64,000 bases of DNA from Prorocentrum cordatum (GCA_963575745.1 CAUYUJ010000774.1:1-64000); one strand, 5' to 3'. Counted from the stretch's first letter, positions 30,427 through 42,795 are shown. Numbers and translations are program-made. The notes: a model not told the origin generated them from the letters alone.

Positions 30427-30684
30427 TCACGACGGGGCTTGCATGGCCAGCCTGAGCCACGGTCTCTTCTCCAACCTCCGATCCTCCCAACGCTCAGCAT
30501 GCAACGCGGGCATCGTCAGCTATCTATGGTTTTCCCTGGACCGCGCGCACATGTGTGCAGCACCCCTTGAAGCACGGCTCCTAGCGAGCTCGTTAGGGAG
30601 CAATCGAGCTCTCTGCGACGGATAACTTTTTCTCTAGAACCTATTGCTCAACAGTTTGGTCTTCATGTCGAGGAAAACAAACAG
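30426..30684. other. Spacer, no gene seen
   Basis: Unique sequence between two (CAT)n tracts. Confidence 0.4.
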
Positions 30685-30725
<41 letters not shown>

Positions 30726-30756
30726 CCATCACCATCACCATCCCCATCACCATCAC

Positions 30757-30833
<77 letters not shown>

Positions 30834-30982
30834 AGGTCACCATCATCATGCTCCTGATCCTCATGTTCATCCTCCTCCTTCTCCTCCACCTCCTCCTCCT
30901 CGTCCTTGCTCATCGCTTCTCGCTCACAGCTCGTCTGCCACCGCTTATTCCTCCTCCTCCTCCTCCTCCTCCTTCTCATCAC

Positions 30983-31053
<71 letters not shown>

Positions 31054-31055
31054 GC
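30685..31055. repeat. (CAT)n tracts with repeated spacer
   Basis: (CAT)n at 30685-30835 with CACCATCAC interruptions, the same TTGCTCATCGCTTCTCGCTC spacer at 30904, then (CAT)n at 30975-31052. Confidence 0.95.
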
Positions 31056-31189
31056 AGCATCATCATCCTGTGCCCCTGCATCCTTCATCCTCTCCCTGTG
31101 TCCTCCTCCTCATCCGCCTCCGCGCGCCTTGCGCTTCGCTCCTCGCTCCAGGCTCCTCGCTCATCGATCCTCGCTCTTTCCCGTCCTCC

Positions 31190-31495
31190 TCATCATCATC
31201 CACCTCATCCTCCTCCTCCTCCTCCTCCTGCACTTCCTCCTCCTCCTCCTCCTCCTCCTCCAAGCTTCCCCTCGCCCCCCTCCTCCTCCTCCTCCTCCTC
31301 CTCCTCCTCCTCCTTCCTCTCCTCCTCTCCTCGCCTCCTCTCCTTCTCCTCCTTCGCCTCCTCTCCCTTCCTCCTCCTCCTCCTCCTCCTCCTCCTCCTC
31401 CTCCCTCTCTCCTCCTCTTCCTCTTTTTCCTCCTCTTCCTCCTCCTCCTCCTTCTCCTCCTCCTCCTCCTCCTCCTCCTCCTCTTCCTCCTCAGT
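31190..31495. repeat. (CTC)n tract
   Basis: About 300 bp of CTC triplets with TTC and CCC interruptions. Confidence 0.94.
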
Positions 31496-31499
31496 AGCC

Positions 31500-32750
31500 A
31501 CTTTTCCCAAACATTTGGCGCTGTGTGCTGGCTCATGGCTCCCGGTGTCGGGTGCGTGCTTGGCGTGGCTGCGGGACCCGCCCCAGATGTGTGGCGGGAA
31601 GGCGCTGCGAGCACTGCTGCAGCACGGCGGCAGCGTCGTGCACGGCATCGAGCGGCAGCACGAGCTCCTCTGCGCCATGTTGACGGAGCACAAGAGGCCG
31701 CGGACCGCTTCGGCGCGAAACTGCAGGCGAAGTTGGGCGAGACCGGCTGCAAGGTTCCGGCGCTGGAGACCGCGATGAGCAGCCTCTTCGGTGACGCGGA
31801 GGTGGCGCTGAGGGTCGCCTGCATCCTCCCCACCCTCACAGCGTTCTTGGCTGGAGTGGGCCCTAACGCAGTGGGCATCTTGAGGCGCAATGGTGGCTCT
31901 CCATTCTGAGGGCCCCTCTGTGGTGTCCTTGGCCGCTGCCGGCAAGACGTAGCTCAACCACGCCTGGACGCACGCGGGGAGGCTCGAGGCGCGGCGCCAT
32001 GGCGCGGCTGCCAGGGCGCAGGCGGACAACGAGCCGTGCTGCAGCAACCCGGACGCGCCTGGGTGCTCGCCCTCGGCTGGAGCTTGGGAGCCTCCCACGA
32101 GGGCAGCACGGCCGGGGCGGCTACTGTGTGGCACAGGCTTCACGGCTGGTGTGGCTCCGCGGTCTGTCCCCCGTGCGACTTCGCGGAGGCGCCCGAGCAG
32201 CTGGAGCGCATCGACGCGCGGGCGGCGGCCGCCGAGGCCGATAGGGGCCCCCGAGGGGGGTCGCTGCCCCGCCGCGGGCCCCCGAGCAGGGCGGCGGCCG
32301 CTCCGAGGGCCCCCCCTCCAGGGGACGCCTGCCCGGCCGAGAGCGCCGTGGGCGCTGCCGCGCTGCAGGGGCCACGGGCGCTGACGTTGACGGCCCCGGC
32401 GGCTGCCCAGTCGTTCTGGCGGTGGCCGCGCCGCGGCCCGCGGTCGTGGCGGAGCACTTCCTGCTGGCCGCTGCGGCGCCGCTCGGCGTGAGCGTGCGGC
32501 GTGAGCGTGCGGCCACGAGGGCAGCAGGCGCGGTCGGCTTCCCCAGCAGGGGGCAGACGCCACAGCAGCCAAACCTCCACGTGGGCGAGCTGCTCCGCGG
32601 CTTCGCGGCGGTCACGGCGGAGCTAGCCAACCGCGCGCCGGCCGCGCCCTCCGCGACTTCTGGTGTGGGGGGCGGACTGCAAGCAGATGTGAAGTTCGAC
32701 GTTTCGGGCCTCATCGTGATGCAGCAGGAGGGTGCTGCGCGGAACCCCTC
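31500..32750 (+). pseudogene. Possible decayed coding region, unknown product
   Basis: I do not recognise this. Three plus-strand frames in turn look protein-like, with high GC3 and mixed composition: GKALRALLQHGGSVVHGIERQHELL (about 31593-31690), then GAKLQAKLGETGCKVPALET into SSLFGDAEVALRVACIL (about 31715-31830), later FAEAPEQLERIDARAAAAEAD (about 32179-32240) and LHVGELLRGFAAVTAELANR (about 32575-32634). Moving between frames would need several frameshifts or unseen introns. It could be a LINE ORF1 remnant, a broken gene, or GC-rich noise. Confidence 0.22.
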
Positions 32751-32823
32751 ATCCTCGTCTGCCTGGCCCCCTTTGCTGTGGGTGTGTTTCAACATCGTTG
32801 ATGGCTCTTGGGTTTACACTGGT

Positions 32824-32885
32824 CCGCCTTCTCCTCCTCCTCCTCCTCCTCCTCCTCCTCCTCCTCCTCCTCCTCCTCCTCCTCG
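32824..32885. repeat. (CTC)n microsatellite with shared leader
   Basis: About 20 CTC triplets directly after TCAACATCGTTGATGGCTCT and TGGGTTTACACTGG, the same leader as at 19400. Confidence 0.93.
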
Positions 32886-33260
32886 CTCCTCCTCCTGGGT
32901 GTTCGTTGGGATGTCGTGGAAGGTCCCCTCGGGAGACCGGTTCAACACCTCCTGCTGGCCGTTTCGATGCATCTTTTGGGCCTCGTTGGGGCCTCTTGAG
33001 GGCCAGTTGTGACCTCTTAGGGGCGTTCTGGGGCCTCCCGGGGCGTCTTGGGGCCGATGGCCCGAAACATCTGTTCGGATACCTCGTCGAGGTCCCCTCC
33101 TGGAGCCGACTTGGGGGCCTCTTGGGCCGTCTTCGAGGTCTTGTGGGCCGTCTTGGGGCCGTCTTGGGCCCTTCTGGGGGGCCTCTTGGGCCGCCTTGGG
33201 GCGATCTTGGGGGCGTCTTGGGCGTCTTGGAGCGTCGGGAAGCAGAAAAGGCGAGAACCC
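32886..33260. repeat. Degenerate TTGGGGCCGTC-type minisatellite
   Basis: Irregular units of 12-24 bp (GTCTTGGGGCCTC...), ending TTGGAGCGTCGGGAAGC, a phrase repeated at 58354. Complement of the family at 8295-8960. Confidence 0.72.
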
Positions 33261-33352
33261 CAACATGATCGACACACGAACCCGGAAAGGAAAACATAAC
33301 TGTAACACATGGCAGCGTTTTCAAAGACACCTGATTGGGTGACGGGCACATG

Positions 33353-34110
33353 CAATGCTGAAAGTATCGATCTTGATGTACCCCGCCGAAGGCTGTGCTG
33401 TGTTGCACCGTGCTGAATTGCGATGTGCCATGCCGCGATTGTGCTCTATAGCGTCGTGGATCGAGTCCTCCTTTGCATCCGAGTCCTGACCGAACTGATC
33501 TGGATCTTAAGCTCGAGCTGCCTGAACGCATAGTAGCTGCCCCAGAGCTAATGGACAGGGGAACATGCCAGGAGGACGCGCCGCGAAACGTCCCAAGGGA
33601 TGCGCCAGGCGACGTGCCAGGGGACGTGCCATGGGGTCGCACCGCGGGACGTGCCAAGGGGACGCGCTACGGAACGTGCCAATGGATGTGCCACGGGTGC
33701 CAGGGGACGCGCCACGCGACGTGCCAGGGGGACTCGCCAAGGGACGCCCCACGGAACGTGCCAAGGAACGTGCCAAGTTGCAATGCTGAGTGTATCGATC
33801 TTGATGTACCGTGCCGAAATCTGTGCTGTGCTGCGTCGTGCTGAATTGTGATGTGCCATGCCGCGATTGTGCTCTATGGCCTCGTGGATCGAGTCCTCCT
33901 TTGCATCCGAGTCCTGACCGAACTGATCTGGATCTTAAGCTCGAGCTGCCTGAACACATAGTAGCTGCCCCAGAGCTAATTGACAAGGGGGCATGCCAGG
34001 AGGACGCGACGCGGAACGTCTCAAGGGACGCGCCAAGCGACGTGCCAAGGGACGTGCCATGGGGACGCACCGCGGGACGTGCCAAGGGGACGCGCTACGG
34101 AACGTACTGG
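33353..34110. repeat. 428-bp tandem duplication with GGGACGTGCCA minisatellite
   Basis: 33353-33760 and 33781-34110 are direct copies (CAATGCTGA, TATCGATCTTGATGTACC, GAGTCCTGACCGAACTGATC). Each ends in 10-17-bp units like GGGACGTGCCAAG; the first has about twice as many. Confidence 0.85.
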
Positions 34111-34385
34111 GGACAAGCGTTTCGCTCGAGACATCCTGCCAAAATCCTCAGAATTCCTGCGCGCGGGACGCGGCGCGCGCGAGACATCCTCGGAATTCCT
34201 GCGAGCGGGACGTGAAAACAGGCATTTCGCCTGAGACATCCTCTGAGTTCTGCCCTCCCACGAGGCCCCCGCTCGAGACATCCCCCAATTTTGCAAAACC
34301 AGCGTTTTGCTCAAGATATTCTCAACAAAGTATGAAAAACAAGCATTTCGCTCGAGACATCCTGCCAAAATTCAAGGAAATCCTT
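34111..34385. repeat. Diverged GAGACATCCT repeats
   Basis: Six irregular units with TTTCGCTCGAGACATCCTGC and AATTCCTGCG. The core is shared with the 64-bp satellite. Confidence 0.65.
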
Positions 34386-34389
34386 ACGC

Positions 34390-34735
34390 ATGCGGGCGGT
34401 CCCACTAGGACCTTCGCTGGAGCTCCATATGGGGCCACGAAACGCTGTACTGGGTGTGGCGGACGCATGCGGGCACCCCCACTAGGGCCTTCGGTGTGGC
34501 TCCCTATGAGGCCACGAAACGCTGTGCTGGGTGTGGCGGACGCATGCGGGCATCCCCGCCGGGGCCTTCGGTGGAGCTCCCTATGGGGCCACGAAGCGCT
34601 GTACTGGGTGGGGGAGGCGCAAGTAGGGGCCACGAAACGCTGAACTGGGTGTGGCGGACGCATGCGGGCATCCCCGCTGGGGCCTTCGGTGGAGCCCCTT
34701 CATGGGGCCACGAAGCGCTGTACTGGGTTAGGGAA
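34390..34735. repeat. 77-bp satellite
   Basis: Five units of about 77 bp, one truncated to 41 bp: GGGGCCACGAAACGCTGTAC, TGGGTGTGGCGG, ACGCATGCGGGCA and GGGCCTTCGGTGGAGC. Confidence 0.88.
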
Positions 34736-34962
34736 ATGCAGGGAGTAGGGAGTAGGGGGAGGAGGGGGATGAGGACGGGGAGGAGGAGAGGAGAGAGGAG
34801 GACGGACCGCGGGGACCGTCTCTTCAAAACGACGTCCCGACACCACACGATGGTTGGGAACAACTAAACCATTAAGACAGCATGATATTCGCTATGTTAT
34901 CGCTCCCCTGAGCCACCCAACAAGGTTCTCGGGAGGCATCTTGGGGGCATCGTCGTGCTGCC
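34736..34962. other. Purine-rich then unique spacer
   Basis: GGAGGA-rich to about 34802. Nothing else recognised. Confidence 0.4.
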
Positions 34963-35090
34963 CAGAATTTCCTGCGCGGATTGTTTGTATCAGCGCTGGG
35001 CCCCCCATCCCTATCGCGAGGAAGGCGCCAGGGGCGGTGCCCAAACCCGCCAACACAGATCCAAGAAACTCGCTCGGACCTCCGAACGGT
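34963..35090. mobile_element. TIR element family K, copy 4
   Basis: Left TTTCCTGCGCGGATTG and CAGCGCTGGGCCCCC; right AGATCCAAGAAACTCGCTCG, then GACCTCCGAA. Confidence 0.5.
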
Positions 35091-35460
35091 ATATGCCTCT
35101 CTGATTCCTCGATCAGTGGGCCGGGCGGACACCTCCAATCTAGCTATACAAGAGCAGGAGGAGGGAGAGCGGGAGACGGATGAGACAACCGCATACACGG
35201 TGTTTTGCAGCTGTTTCCCGTTAGCGTGGACTTCAATGCGCGCAGAACATTGTTTTATATAAGTAAAGGTCAGTGCAAAGCCAGCCGACTGCCAACCGTC
35301 GCAATTCAAATCATGTGGCCTGGGAGCCTCGCCATCGCTCGGACGTCCATTCCACGCGCGCGTTGTTCGGTATCGTGATTTTTATAGTTGTATAAGTATA
35401 CAGAAATATAGATTATCCAAAATACTCCTCTGGTGTGCCTATTTCGCACCACAACTACCA
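35091..35460. other. Unique spacer, no gene seen
   Basis: CCATCGCTCGGACGTCCATT at 35328 recurs at 37917 beyond the scaffold gap, so both sides of the LINE share this word. Confidence 0.4.
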
Positions 35461-35463
35461 CAT

Positions 35464-35757
35464 GTAGGATAGAGAGAAGGAGGAGGAGGAGGAGGATGAG
35501 ATGAGTGAGAGGAGGAAGAGGAGGAGTAGGAGGAGGAGGAGGAGGAGGGAGGAGGAGGAGGATGAGGAGGGAGGAGGAGTATATGAGGCTGAGGAAGAGA
35601 GGAGTGTATGGCGAGGCGTCGTCTGAGTCGAAATACTAGGATGCGGAGGAGGAGATCGGAGGAGGGGAGGTAGGAGAGGAGGACTTGGAGGTACGGTTGA
35701 TGCGGAACGTGGGATGAGAGAGGGGAAGGCGGCGGCGTTGAAGGAGGAGGAGGCGGA
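35464..35757. repeat. GGA-rich purine tract
   Basis: GGA/GAG triplets densest at 35477-35575, thinning to 35757. Confidence 0.85.
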
Positions 35758-35759
35758 GG

Positions 35760-37777
35760 ATTTTGCTGCCGCTGCGCAGCTCTGCTGCAACACTTTGCAG
35801 TCCTCCTGGCAGCCAGCCAAGCAGCCGACGAACTTCGGCACTTGAGACGCGCCCAACGCAGGAGACATCCGTGCACGCTGGGCTGCCTGCGCAGGGTGCA
35901 GGCCACACATCGGGGCCATGCCCCCGTGGCCTGGGCCAAGAGACTGGGCACGCGACGGGCGTCAAACGAAAAGCCGCACCACGCTGACAGCATCCACGTC
36001 GAGCCAAACACAGTCGCTCGTCGGGTGCCGACCAGCCGTGATACGGTTCAAATCGTAGTGAGCCGGCCGAGGGCATCGAGGGTGGCCGTTGCACTTCTGG
36101 CTCGGTACCTCGCAGACCCTCCCGTCGAGAAAGCCTTGCACTTCAGGCAGATGCATAATGCGCTGCCGTCCGAGCAGGATCAACCAACGTACTTGTGGCC
36201 AAGCTCTATGAGCTTAGTGTCAAAGAGCTTGTGGGTCGAGGTGGACACAGTTGGGAGGCCAGCACGACCGCGCAACCCGCAAACACAGCTTGCACTGCCA
36301 AAAGATGTCCCTCCAAACCCAGGAATGGCGGACTTTGGGAACGGGAGCGACAGGTTCGCGCTGCTCACGTCTGGCCTCAGACAGGTCACACGCAGGCCAC
36401 AGCTGGAGCAATCTGGCAGCCAGCACACAAACCTTTCTAGGAATGGCGAGGGCTCGGTCGAGCCACTCCGGCTGCTCGGGGCTCGGCCTCTCGCGAGCCG
36501 AAGCCCCGAGCTTCGCGCAGTGATCGGATAGGTCGTTACCACCCTTGCAGAACCTGGAGTGGTCATCGACCGATGCTTGCTCATCGGTTATGTGGCCTTT
36601 AACCTTAAACTGTGTCCCATATTAGAATCAGCCGCCCAGACAAACATGCCAGCGCACACTCGCCTGGAAGACAACTGATCGGGCCGAGGGGGGGCCCGCA
36701 ACTGCACAACGTTCTGGCAGTCGCGGAAACCAACCGACTGCTCTAAAGAGTTCGGGCAGGCGGAGCGCACGCTGCAAACTCGCCTGCCTCAACTGTCTGA
36801 GGGATGGGGGGAGCAAGATGAGCGAGCACATGACCCAACTCCTGCCCATAATCGGAGACCGGGACATACGCCCAAACCGTGCTCGACAGCTCTCTAATGT
36901 TGGAGCGGATGCACGAACCGTCCATGCAAACATTTGCCCTGCACCAGATAAACACTTCGCCCTGGGTCGCAAGCATGATGCGCAGTAGGCTCACATCTGA
37001 TAAGGGGGAGGGAAGAAATCACCTGGATGAGATATAATACCAAGTGTATACAGCACCTGATCATGTTTGGATAGGGTAGCCCAGGCAGGAAGGGAGAAAA
37101 CGAAATCGTCCCCGAGCAACTCTTTCCGAAGCTCGGCGCAGGACTGGCGCTGGCACTTCCAGTGCCTATGAAACATCGTGCCCAGCTCCGCGCGGCACAG
37201 GGGGCAGAGGAGGCCGGGCAGGATGTGCCCGTGCTCGGACGCACGACCCTTGGTCCAAGGGGCCTGACAAACGAGTCCTCGGATACAGCCCCTCTCCCAC
37301 GGCGCGAACGTGGAAGACGCCATTGCCGCGAGCGGGGCGCCCGAGCAAGCGCGCCGATCGAGGCCGAGGCTGTCTTCGTAGGTTCGCCCGTGGGATCTCA
37401 AAGCAGTGGCGCGGAGGGGGCGTTTCAAAAGGGCAGGTGGCGCAGGGGCCAACTACACCTCCGCGCCCAAATCATCCACCAGGGTCGCGAAGGGCGCCAT
37501 CTTCCACCCAAGGCGCTCCGCAGAGTGCCTCGGGGCCCCGACATGGCCCCCGATTCTCCTCCAAGAGGGGGGGGGCCCGAGAAACGGCATCCCAAGACCG
37601 ACGCAACTCAGCCGAAAACAAAAAGGCCGTCAAACTGGCCCAAACCTCTTTGGACCGGCGGACGACCGGGTCCACCGCGCGATACCGCGCGTGGTCGGCG
37701 GCGAACAGCAAAGCTACAGTGAGCGACCGACCTCCAGCCGAGGGGCTCAGGAAACGTCCAAGAAACCGCCTCAACCT
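35760..37777 (-). pseudogene. Decayed LINE (non-LTR retrotransposon), 3' half with zinc knuckle and RNase H
   Basis: Remnant of a reverse-transcribing element, read on the minus strand from the gap leftward. Seen in order: a segment like the post-RT region of LINEs (ALGWKMAPFATLVDDLGAEV, about 37520-37462, followed by a stop); a zinc knuckle CPLCRAELGTMFHRHWKC (Cys 37206, Cys 37197, His 37170, Cys 37155); then RNase H with its acidic residues in the right order: DGS (37 kb side, about 36922), E in QTVEAGEFAA (36781), D in FRDCQNVV (36722) and D in GNDLSDHCAK (about 36526). At least two frame changes (near 36990 and 36770) and the stop show it is inactive. The RT and endonuclease would lie upstream, where the scaffold gap cuts it off. 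The tail (36500-35780) continues in LINE-like Cys/Trp/Arg-rich sequence. The family resemblance to dinoflagellate LINEs is from memory. Confidence 0.78.
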
Positions 37778-37877
37778 NNNNNNNNNNNNNNNNNNNNNNN
37801 NNNNNNNNNNNNNNNNNNNNNNNNNNNNNNNNNNNNNNNNNNNNNNNNNNNNNNNNNNNNNNNNNNNNNNNNNNNNN
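37778..37877. other. Scaffold gap (100 N)
   Basis: Exactly 100 unknown bases, a conventional placeholder, so the true distance is unknown. It truncates the LINE remnant. Confidence 0.99.
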
Positions 37878-38207
37878 GCGATCAGTGGGCGATTGGGGTC
37901 GATGCATCCCCCCCTGACCATCGCTCGGACGTCCATTCTCTGTGTTTTTTTCTGTTTCGTGCGTGGTTTTTTCGCCAAATGATCAAGGATGCTCCTCGAT
38001 GGTCCTCGCCGAAGGAGAAACGCACACGTCCGAGCGATGCCAAGCCCCTGTGCGCCGATCCCCTCCCTCACGTGGCCCGTGCTCGGTCCCCGCAGCACGA
38101 CTACCTTGACGCCTCCGTCGGCCTCCCCCGTGCGGGCAGCTCGCAGGAGGAACAGCTCGAGGCAGAGATGCACGTTCGGGCCCCGAGCTCCGCGCACGTC
38201 CCCAGGG
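37878..38207. other. Unique stretch after the gap, no gene seen
   Basis: Begins with TGGGCGATTGGGGTCGATGC, a phrase also at 5291. No coding motif. Confidence 0.4.
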
Positions 38208-41096
38208 TTAAGTCGGGCCTGTCCCCCTACGGGGGTGATTTTCGATGAAAAATTACCCTGGCGACGTACCCAACCCCTGCGCAATGCGGGGCACGAGTAG
38301 CTCGGGAGACGTTATACGGAGGTGATGACGTGACATATGCGCGTATACTTCTGCGAGCGGCATTCGTGAGGCTCGCAGTCCCCCAAGGACTGCGATGTCC
38401 CGCTCAGATCTGCCTGGTGCCTCGCTCCGCTGGACCCCCCTGCAGCCCTCGAAAGTGGCGACGGCTTCGCAGATCGCAGCCCCCCAGGGACGTCGAGGTC
38501 CCGCTCAGATCCGCGTGGTGCCTCACCCCGCAGGACCCACCAGCAACCCTCGAAAGTGGCGACAGCAGTTTCGCAGATTGCCAGATTGCAGCCCCCCAGG
38601 GACGGCGAGGTCCCGCTCAGATCCACGCGGTGCCTCACTCCGCAGGACCCACCACCAGCAGCCCTCGAAAGTGGCAACGGTTTCGCAGATCGCAACCCCT
38701 CAAGGACGGCGAGGTCCCGCTCAGCTCCGCGCGGTGCCTCACTCCGCAGGACCCACCACCAGCAGCCCTCGAAAGTGGCGACGGCTTCGCAGATCGCAGC
38801 CCCCCCAGGGACGGCGGGGTCCCGCTCAGGTCCGCGCGGTGCCTCACTCCGCAGGACCCACCAGCAGCCCTCGAAAGTGGCGACGGCTTCGCAGATCGCA
38901 AAGCCCCAACCCAAGGACCGAGGTCACTCGGCTCAGTGGTCCGCGCGGTCCGACCTCACTCCGCATGACCATCCAGGCAGCCCCTCGAAAGTGCGACGGT
39001 TTTTCCCCGCAGGATCGCAGCCCCCAGGGAAACGGGCGCGTCCCGCTCAGCCTTCCGCGGAAGAGCCCGCCGCTCAGGTCCGCGCGTGCCCTCACTCCGC
39101 ACAGGCAACCCACCAGCAGCCCTCGAAAGTGGGCGACGGTTTCCGCAGATTCGCAGCCCCCAGGGACGGGGCGAGGTCCCGCTCAGCTCCGCGCCCACCC
39201 TCAACTTCCGCAGGCCCACAACAGGCCCCTCGGAAAGTGGCGACGGTTTCGCAAATCGCAGCCCCCAGGGAAAAACCCCCGGCGAGGTCCCGCTCAGGTC
39301 CGCGCGGTGCCTCACTCCGAAGGGCCCACCAGCAGCCCTCGAAAGTGGCGACGGCTTCGCAGATAGCAGCCCACCCAGGGACGGCGAGGTCCCGCTCAGG
39401 TCCGCGCGGTGCCTCACTCCGCAGGACCCACCAGCAGCCCTCGAAAAGGGCGACACATTTCGCAGATCGCAGCCCCCCAGGGACGGCGAGGTCCCGCTTA
39501 GGTCCGCGCGGTGCCTCACTCCGCAAGACAGCTTCGCAGATCGCAGCCCCCAAGGGACGGCGAAGTCCCGCTCAAATCCGCGCGGCGCCTCACTCCGCAG
39601 GACCCACCAGCAGCCCTCGAAAATGGCAACGGTTTCGCAAATCGCAGCCCCTCAAGGACGGCGAGGTCCCGCTCAGCTCCGCGCGTGCCTCACTTCTCCC
39701 GCAGGAACCCACCACCAAATGCCCTGAAAGGACGACGGCTTCGGCTGATCGAAGCCCCCAGGGACGGCGAGGTCCACGCTCAGGCGCGCGGTGACTTTTC
39801 TCATCTGGACACCCCAGCAGCCCTCGAAGTGGCCGACAGTGTCGCAGATATCGAAGCTTCCAGGGTCGCGGAGGTCACGCGCACTCAAGGGTCCGCGCGG
39901 GACTACACTCCGCAGGACCCACCAGCTGCCATCGAAAGTGCGACGGCGTAGCCAAATCGCTGCCCCCACCCCCCCCTCCCTGCGGCGAGGGTCCCCCCGC
40001 AGGTCAGCGCGGGGGGTGTCCTCGCGCCGCAGGTAACCCCAGCTCCCGCGTTAGTGGGGACAGTTTCGCAGATCGCAGCCCCCCAGGGACCGCGAGGTCA
40101 CGCTCAAGTCCGCGCGGTGACTCACTCCGCAGGGGCCACCAGCAGCCCTCGAAAGTGGCGACAGTTTCACAGATCGCAGCCCCCCAGGGATGACGAGGTC
40201 CCGCTCAGGTCAGCGAGGTGCCTCACTCCGCAGGGGCCACCAGCAGCCCTCGAAAGTGGCGACAGTTTCACAGATCGCAGCCCCCCAGGGACGGCGAGGT
40301 CCCGCACAGGTCCGCGCGGTGCCTCACTCCGCAGGGGCCACCAGCAGCCCTCGAAAGTGGCGACAGTTTCACAGATCGCAGCCCCCCAGGGATGGCGAGT
40401 CTAATTTGAATCTGCGTGTGGCGTCACTGTGCTGGGCCCCCCAGCAGGCCTCGAAAGTGGCGACGGTTTCACAGATCGCAGCCCCCCAGGGATGGCGAGG
40501 TCAAATTTGAATATGCGTGTGGCGTCACTGTGCTGGGCCCCCCAGCAGGCCTTGAAAGTGGCGACAGTTCCACAGATCGCAGCCCCCCCAGGGATGGCGA
40601 GGTCTAATTTGAATCTGCGTGTGGCGTCACTGTGCTGGGCCCCCCAGCAGGCCTCGAAAGTGGCGACGGTTTCACAAATCGCAGCCCCCCAGGGATGGCG
40701 AGGTCTAATTTGAATCTGCGTGTGGCGTCACCGTGCTGGGCCCCCCAGCAGGCCTCGAACGTGGCGACAGTTCCACAGATCGCAGCCCGCAGGGATGGCG
40801 AGGTCTAATTTGAATCTGCGTGTGGCGTCACTGTGCTGGGCCCCCCAGCAGGCCTCGAAAGTGGCGACAGTTCCACAGATCGCAGCCCCCCCCAGGGATG
40901 GCGAGGTCTAATTTGAATCTGCGTGTGGCGTCACTGTGCTGGGCTCCCCAGCAGGCCGCGAAAGTGGCGACGGTTTCACAGATCGCAGCCCCCCCAGGGA
41001 TGGCGAAATCTGATTTGAATCTGCGAGTGGCGTCACCGTGCTGGGCCCCCCAGCAGGCCTCGAAAGTGGCGACAGGTTCACAGATCGCAGCCCCCC

Positions 41097-41325
41097 GCAG
41101 GCAAGACAGGAGGAGGCAAGAGGGAGGCAGGAGGGAGGAAAGGAGGGAGTGGAGACCACACTGCTCCATTCAAAACGAAAACCCAACCAAGGAGGGTTAG
41201 GAAAAACATACCCTCAAAATAGTCAAAATTACCCTGTGACGTACCCAACCCATTTGTATCAATGGAAACGGGGAGTTGGCCGAAACTTGTATGGATAATC
41301 AACTTGATGTGTAAGCTACTTGGGA
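41097..41325. repeat. Non-satellite insert in the array, copy 1
   Basis: 229 bp: GGA-rich start, CTCCATTCAAAACGAAAACC, AAAATAGTCAAAATTACCC and GACGTACCCAACCCATTTG. Nearly identical to 42796-43024 and related to both outer flanks of the array (38240-38290, 45484-45600). Confidence 0.9.
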
Positions 41326-42795
41326 GGCGTCACTGTGCTGGGCCCCGCCAGCAGGCCTCGAAAGTGGCAACAGTTTCACAGATCGCACCCCCCCCAGGGA
41401 TGGCGAGGTCTAATTTGAATCTGCGTGTAGCATCACTGTGCTGGCCCCCCCCCAGCAGGCCGCGAAAGTGGCGACGGTTTCACAGATCGCAGCCCACCAG
41501 GGATGGCGAGGTCTAACTTGAACCCGCCGTGGGTACCCACTGTGCTGGGCCCCCCAGCAGGCCTCGAAAATGGCAACGCTTTCACAGATCGCAGCCCCCC
41601 AGGGATGGCGAGGTCCCATTTGAGTCCGCCGTGGGTACCCACTGTGCTGCCCCCCCCCCAGCAGGCCTCGAAAGTGGCGACAGTTTCGCAGATCGCAGCC
41701 CACCAGGGACGGCGAGGTCCAGTTTGAGTCCGCAGTGTGTACCCACTGTGCTGGGCCCCCCAGCAGCCCTCGAAAGTGGCGACAATTTCGCAGATCGCAA
41801 CCCCCCGGGGATGGCGAGATCCAATTTGAATCCGCCGTGGGTGCAGACTGCCGGCGGGTGCAGACTGTTGCTGCCCCCCCCAGCAGGCTAGTTGGCGACA
41901 GAGTTGTCACAGATCGCCGGCCCCCCAGGGATGGGCCGAGATGGTCCAAGAGTCCGCCGCGGGTGCATGACTAGGCTGGGATGGCGAGAGCTAAGTCCCA
42001 TCTCTTCCGCTCGTGGGTACCCACTGTCGGGGCCCCCCACGCAGCAATAGAAAGTGGCGACATTTCGCAGATCGCAGGCCCCCCAGGGATGGCGAGGTCC
42101 ATTGAGTCCGCCGCGGGTGCCACTGTGCTGGGAACCCAGCAGGCAGCCCTCGAACGTGGGACAGTTTCACAGATTTCGCAGCCCCCAGGGATGGCGAAGT
42201 CCATTTTGAGTCAGCCGCGGGTGCAGACTGTGCTGGGCCCCCCAGCAGGCCTCGAAAGTGGCGACAATTTCGCAGATCGCAGCCCCCCAGGGATGGCGAG
42301 GTCTAATTTGAATCTGCGTGTGGCGTCACTGTGCTGGGCCCCCCAGCAGGCCTCGAAAGTGGCGACGGTTTCACAGATCGCAGCCCCCCAGGGATGGCGA
42401 AGTCTAATTTGGATCTGCGTGTGGCGTCACCGTGCTGGGCCCCCCAGCAGGCCTCGAACGTGGCGACGGTTTCACAGATCGCAGCCCTCCAGGGATGGCG
42501 AGGTCTAATTTGAGTCTGCGTGTGGCGTCACTGTGCTGGGCCCCCCAGCAGGCCTCGAAAGTGACGACAGTTCCACAGATCGCAGCCCCCCCAGGGATGG
42601 CGAGGTCTAATTTGAATCTGCGTGTGGCGTCACTGTGCTGGGCTCCCCAGCAGGCCTCGAAAGTGGCGACAGTTCCACAGATCGCAGCCCCCCCAGGGAT
42701 GGCGAGGTCTGATTTGAATCTGCGAGTGGCGTCACCGTGCTGGGCCCGCCAGCAGGCCTCGAACGTGGCGACAGTTTCACAGATCGCAGCCCCCC

